Made by a program: the position numbers and the translations under genes. DNA of 42,323 bases from Branchiostoma floridae (taxonomy: Eukaryota > Chordata > Leptocardii > Amphioxiformes > Branchiostomatidae). The DNA is taken from contig NC_049980.1 in assembly GCF_000003815.2 (NCBI RefSeq), positions 1,022,930-1,065,252 on the forward strand. The letters run 5' to 3'. Below are positions 41,364 to 42,323 of this stretch, piece by piece. Positions within the stretch are counted from its first letter, which is position 1; the number at the start of each line of letters is the position of its first letter. The notes beneath the pieces were generated by a model that did not search any database, was not told the DNA's origin, and was given only the letters and a program-made list of their open reading frames with translations.

Positions 41364-41660
41364 GACATCCTTCGTAGACTCCAAATCTATAACAGGACGT
41401 TAAACAAACAAGATGGCTAGATTTTCAAAATACAGAAAACCATTCACACCATAAACGTTGTCTGTAACAAGAATTGAGGCGACAAAACATCGTATCACAG
41501 CCAACAAGTCTTTTATTTCTTTGTGTAAGATAGAGGTGCACAATTTGTCGACACTAGTGTGATAGACTGGTACCACTTACTAAGTTTAAGTCATGGCTAT
41601 CACATTGGTGCCATACTACATGTATCGAACTAGTGTCACTTCTACAAGTACACCTCCGAA
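41364..41660. repeat. Dispersed direct repeat, copy 2
   Basis: ATCACAGCCAACAAGTCTTT then TATTTCT, GAGGTGCACAA, CTACTAAGTTT-like blocks and TTGGTGCCATACTAC, matching 28238-28490 in the same order. No coding pattern. Confidence 0.65.
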
Positions 41661-42323
41661 ACTTTGTATTTTCCCATGTTGGCATTTTCATATACTTTCT
41701 GTAGAAATGCCGATGTCTGTACTCTAAGTTTGTCGAGATATAAAAGCATGCTTACTTGTGAAGTGTGTTTTATCATAATCTATTTTTTTGTATTTTATTG
41801 TAGAAAGATAATGACTGTCCTCATATTACTTAGAAGTTTGATTTTTGAAAGATTCTTTAAAAGGCAAGTAACTTGGTGCGATTAAAAATCGAGATTGTTT
41901 CCTTTTTCCACAAAGCCACCATTAGCGTCTGTTTGAAAAAAAAATAGGGCTCGCGAATTATAGTAATCTAGGGCAAAATAACACACTATAAAATGTTCTT
42001 TCTGGTTGTTGGGTTCCATGCAAATCGTTTCAAAGTCTTTCGCCCGATAATTTTGCCTGATGCCTTTGTGTCCATTTAGTGTAATGTTCGCTAAGTTATG
42101 TGTACATACCCGACTGGGAAAGGTTTTAGCTGGAAACAACCTTTGGTCGTGATGGGCGGAAGTTGTGTCGGAGTGTAGTCACGCTAGACTAGCGGACTCA
42201 CAAGGAGGTGCTCTAACAGTTATAATCAGAGCTGGCGCAGGGAACACAAATTCCTGTCATTTTCTGCTATTTTTCGCCGTGTCTGTAAACGCAAGTTTTA
42301 ATGGGTACAGGTAATCCACATGT
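41661..42323. other. Gene-free right end
   Basis: AT-rich to about 42130, then less so. GGGCGGAAGTTG (about 42154-42165) contains an ETS-type CGGAAG core, which could belong to a promoter of a gene beyond the window. No coding exon seen. Confidence 0.4.

Noticed and set aside
42154-42165. ETS-type motif GGGCGGAAGTTG as a promoter of a gene beyond the window
   Set aside because: A single short motif without a coding exon or start-site evidence; noted only.

Overview
This is a metazoan nuclear window with long introns, consensus GT-AG splice sites, AT-rich intergenic DNA, two assembly gaps (7642-7791 and 40702-40801) and a dense load of short foldback elements. The genes (a NEIL1 DNA glycosylase, an ionotropic glutamate receptor relative and an intronless FoxQ2) fit an invertebrate deuterostome. 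The MITE styles and gene structures look most like amphioxus (Branchiostoma). That assignment is an inference, not proven by the sequence.

Region 1 (1-10.74 kb, + strand) is a nearly complete NEIL1 gene. Ten exons run from the ATG at 202 to the stop at 10461-10463, with AATAAA at 10729. Intron 2 is mostly a minisatellite of about 35 units (about 1305-3494). Each unit is a copy of the last part of exon 2 plus its own splice donor. Exons 7 and 8 do not join in phase, so a small exon may lie in intron 7, which also holds a gap, or an alternative acceptor is used. Intron 7 also contains the 3' end of a LINE.

Region 2 (10.74-13.73 kb) has no gene. It holds a TG-rich microsatellite, a tRNA-derived SINE, a foldback MITE and a LINE 3' remnant.

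Region 3 (13.73-28.09 kb, + strand) is a nine-exon gene for a 471-residue ionotropic glutamate receptor relative. It has a signal peptide, S1, M1, pore loop, M3, S2, M4 and a short tail, but no amino-terminal domain. Several residues that bind glutamate and line the pore in classical receptors are replaced. I consider it the most interesting gene here. Its introns are packed with MITEs, two of them piggyBac-like in form (TTAA flanks), plus a tRNA-derived SINE and a broken LINE tail.

Region 4 (28.09-35.88 kb) has no recognisable gene and contains dispersed repeats, a third SINE copy, CA/TG microsatellites and MITE copies.

Region 5 (35.88-36.79 kb, - strand) is an intronless FoxQ2-type forkhead gene with a C-terminal EH1-like motif. 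A compact candidate promoter (GC box, CRE, CCAAT) lies just upstream.

Region 6 (36.79-42.32 kb) is gene-poor. It contains an inverted pair of about 400 bp repeats and a third partial copy interrupted by a MITE, so the paralogous copies preserve the empty insertion site. The three genes have unrelated roles (base excision repair, membrane receptor/channel, anterior patterning) and I see no functional cluster.
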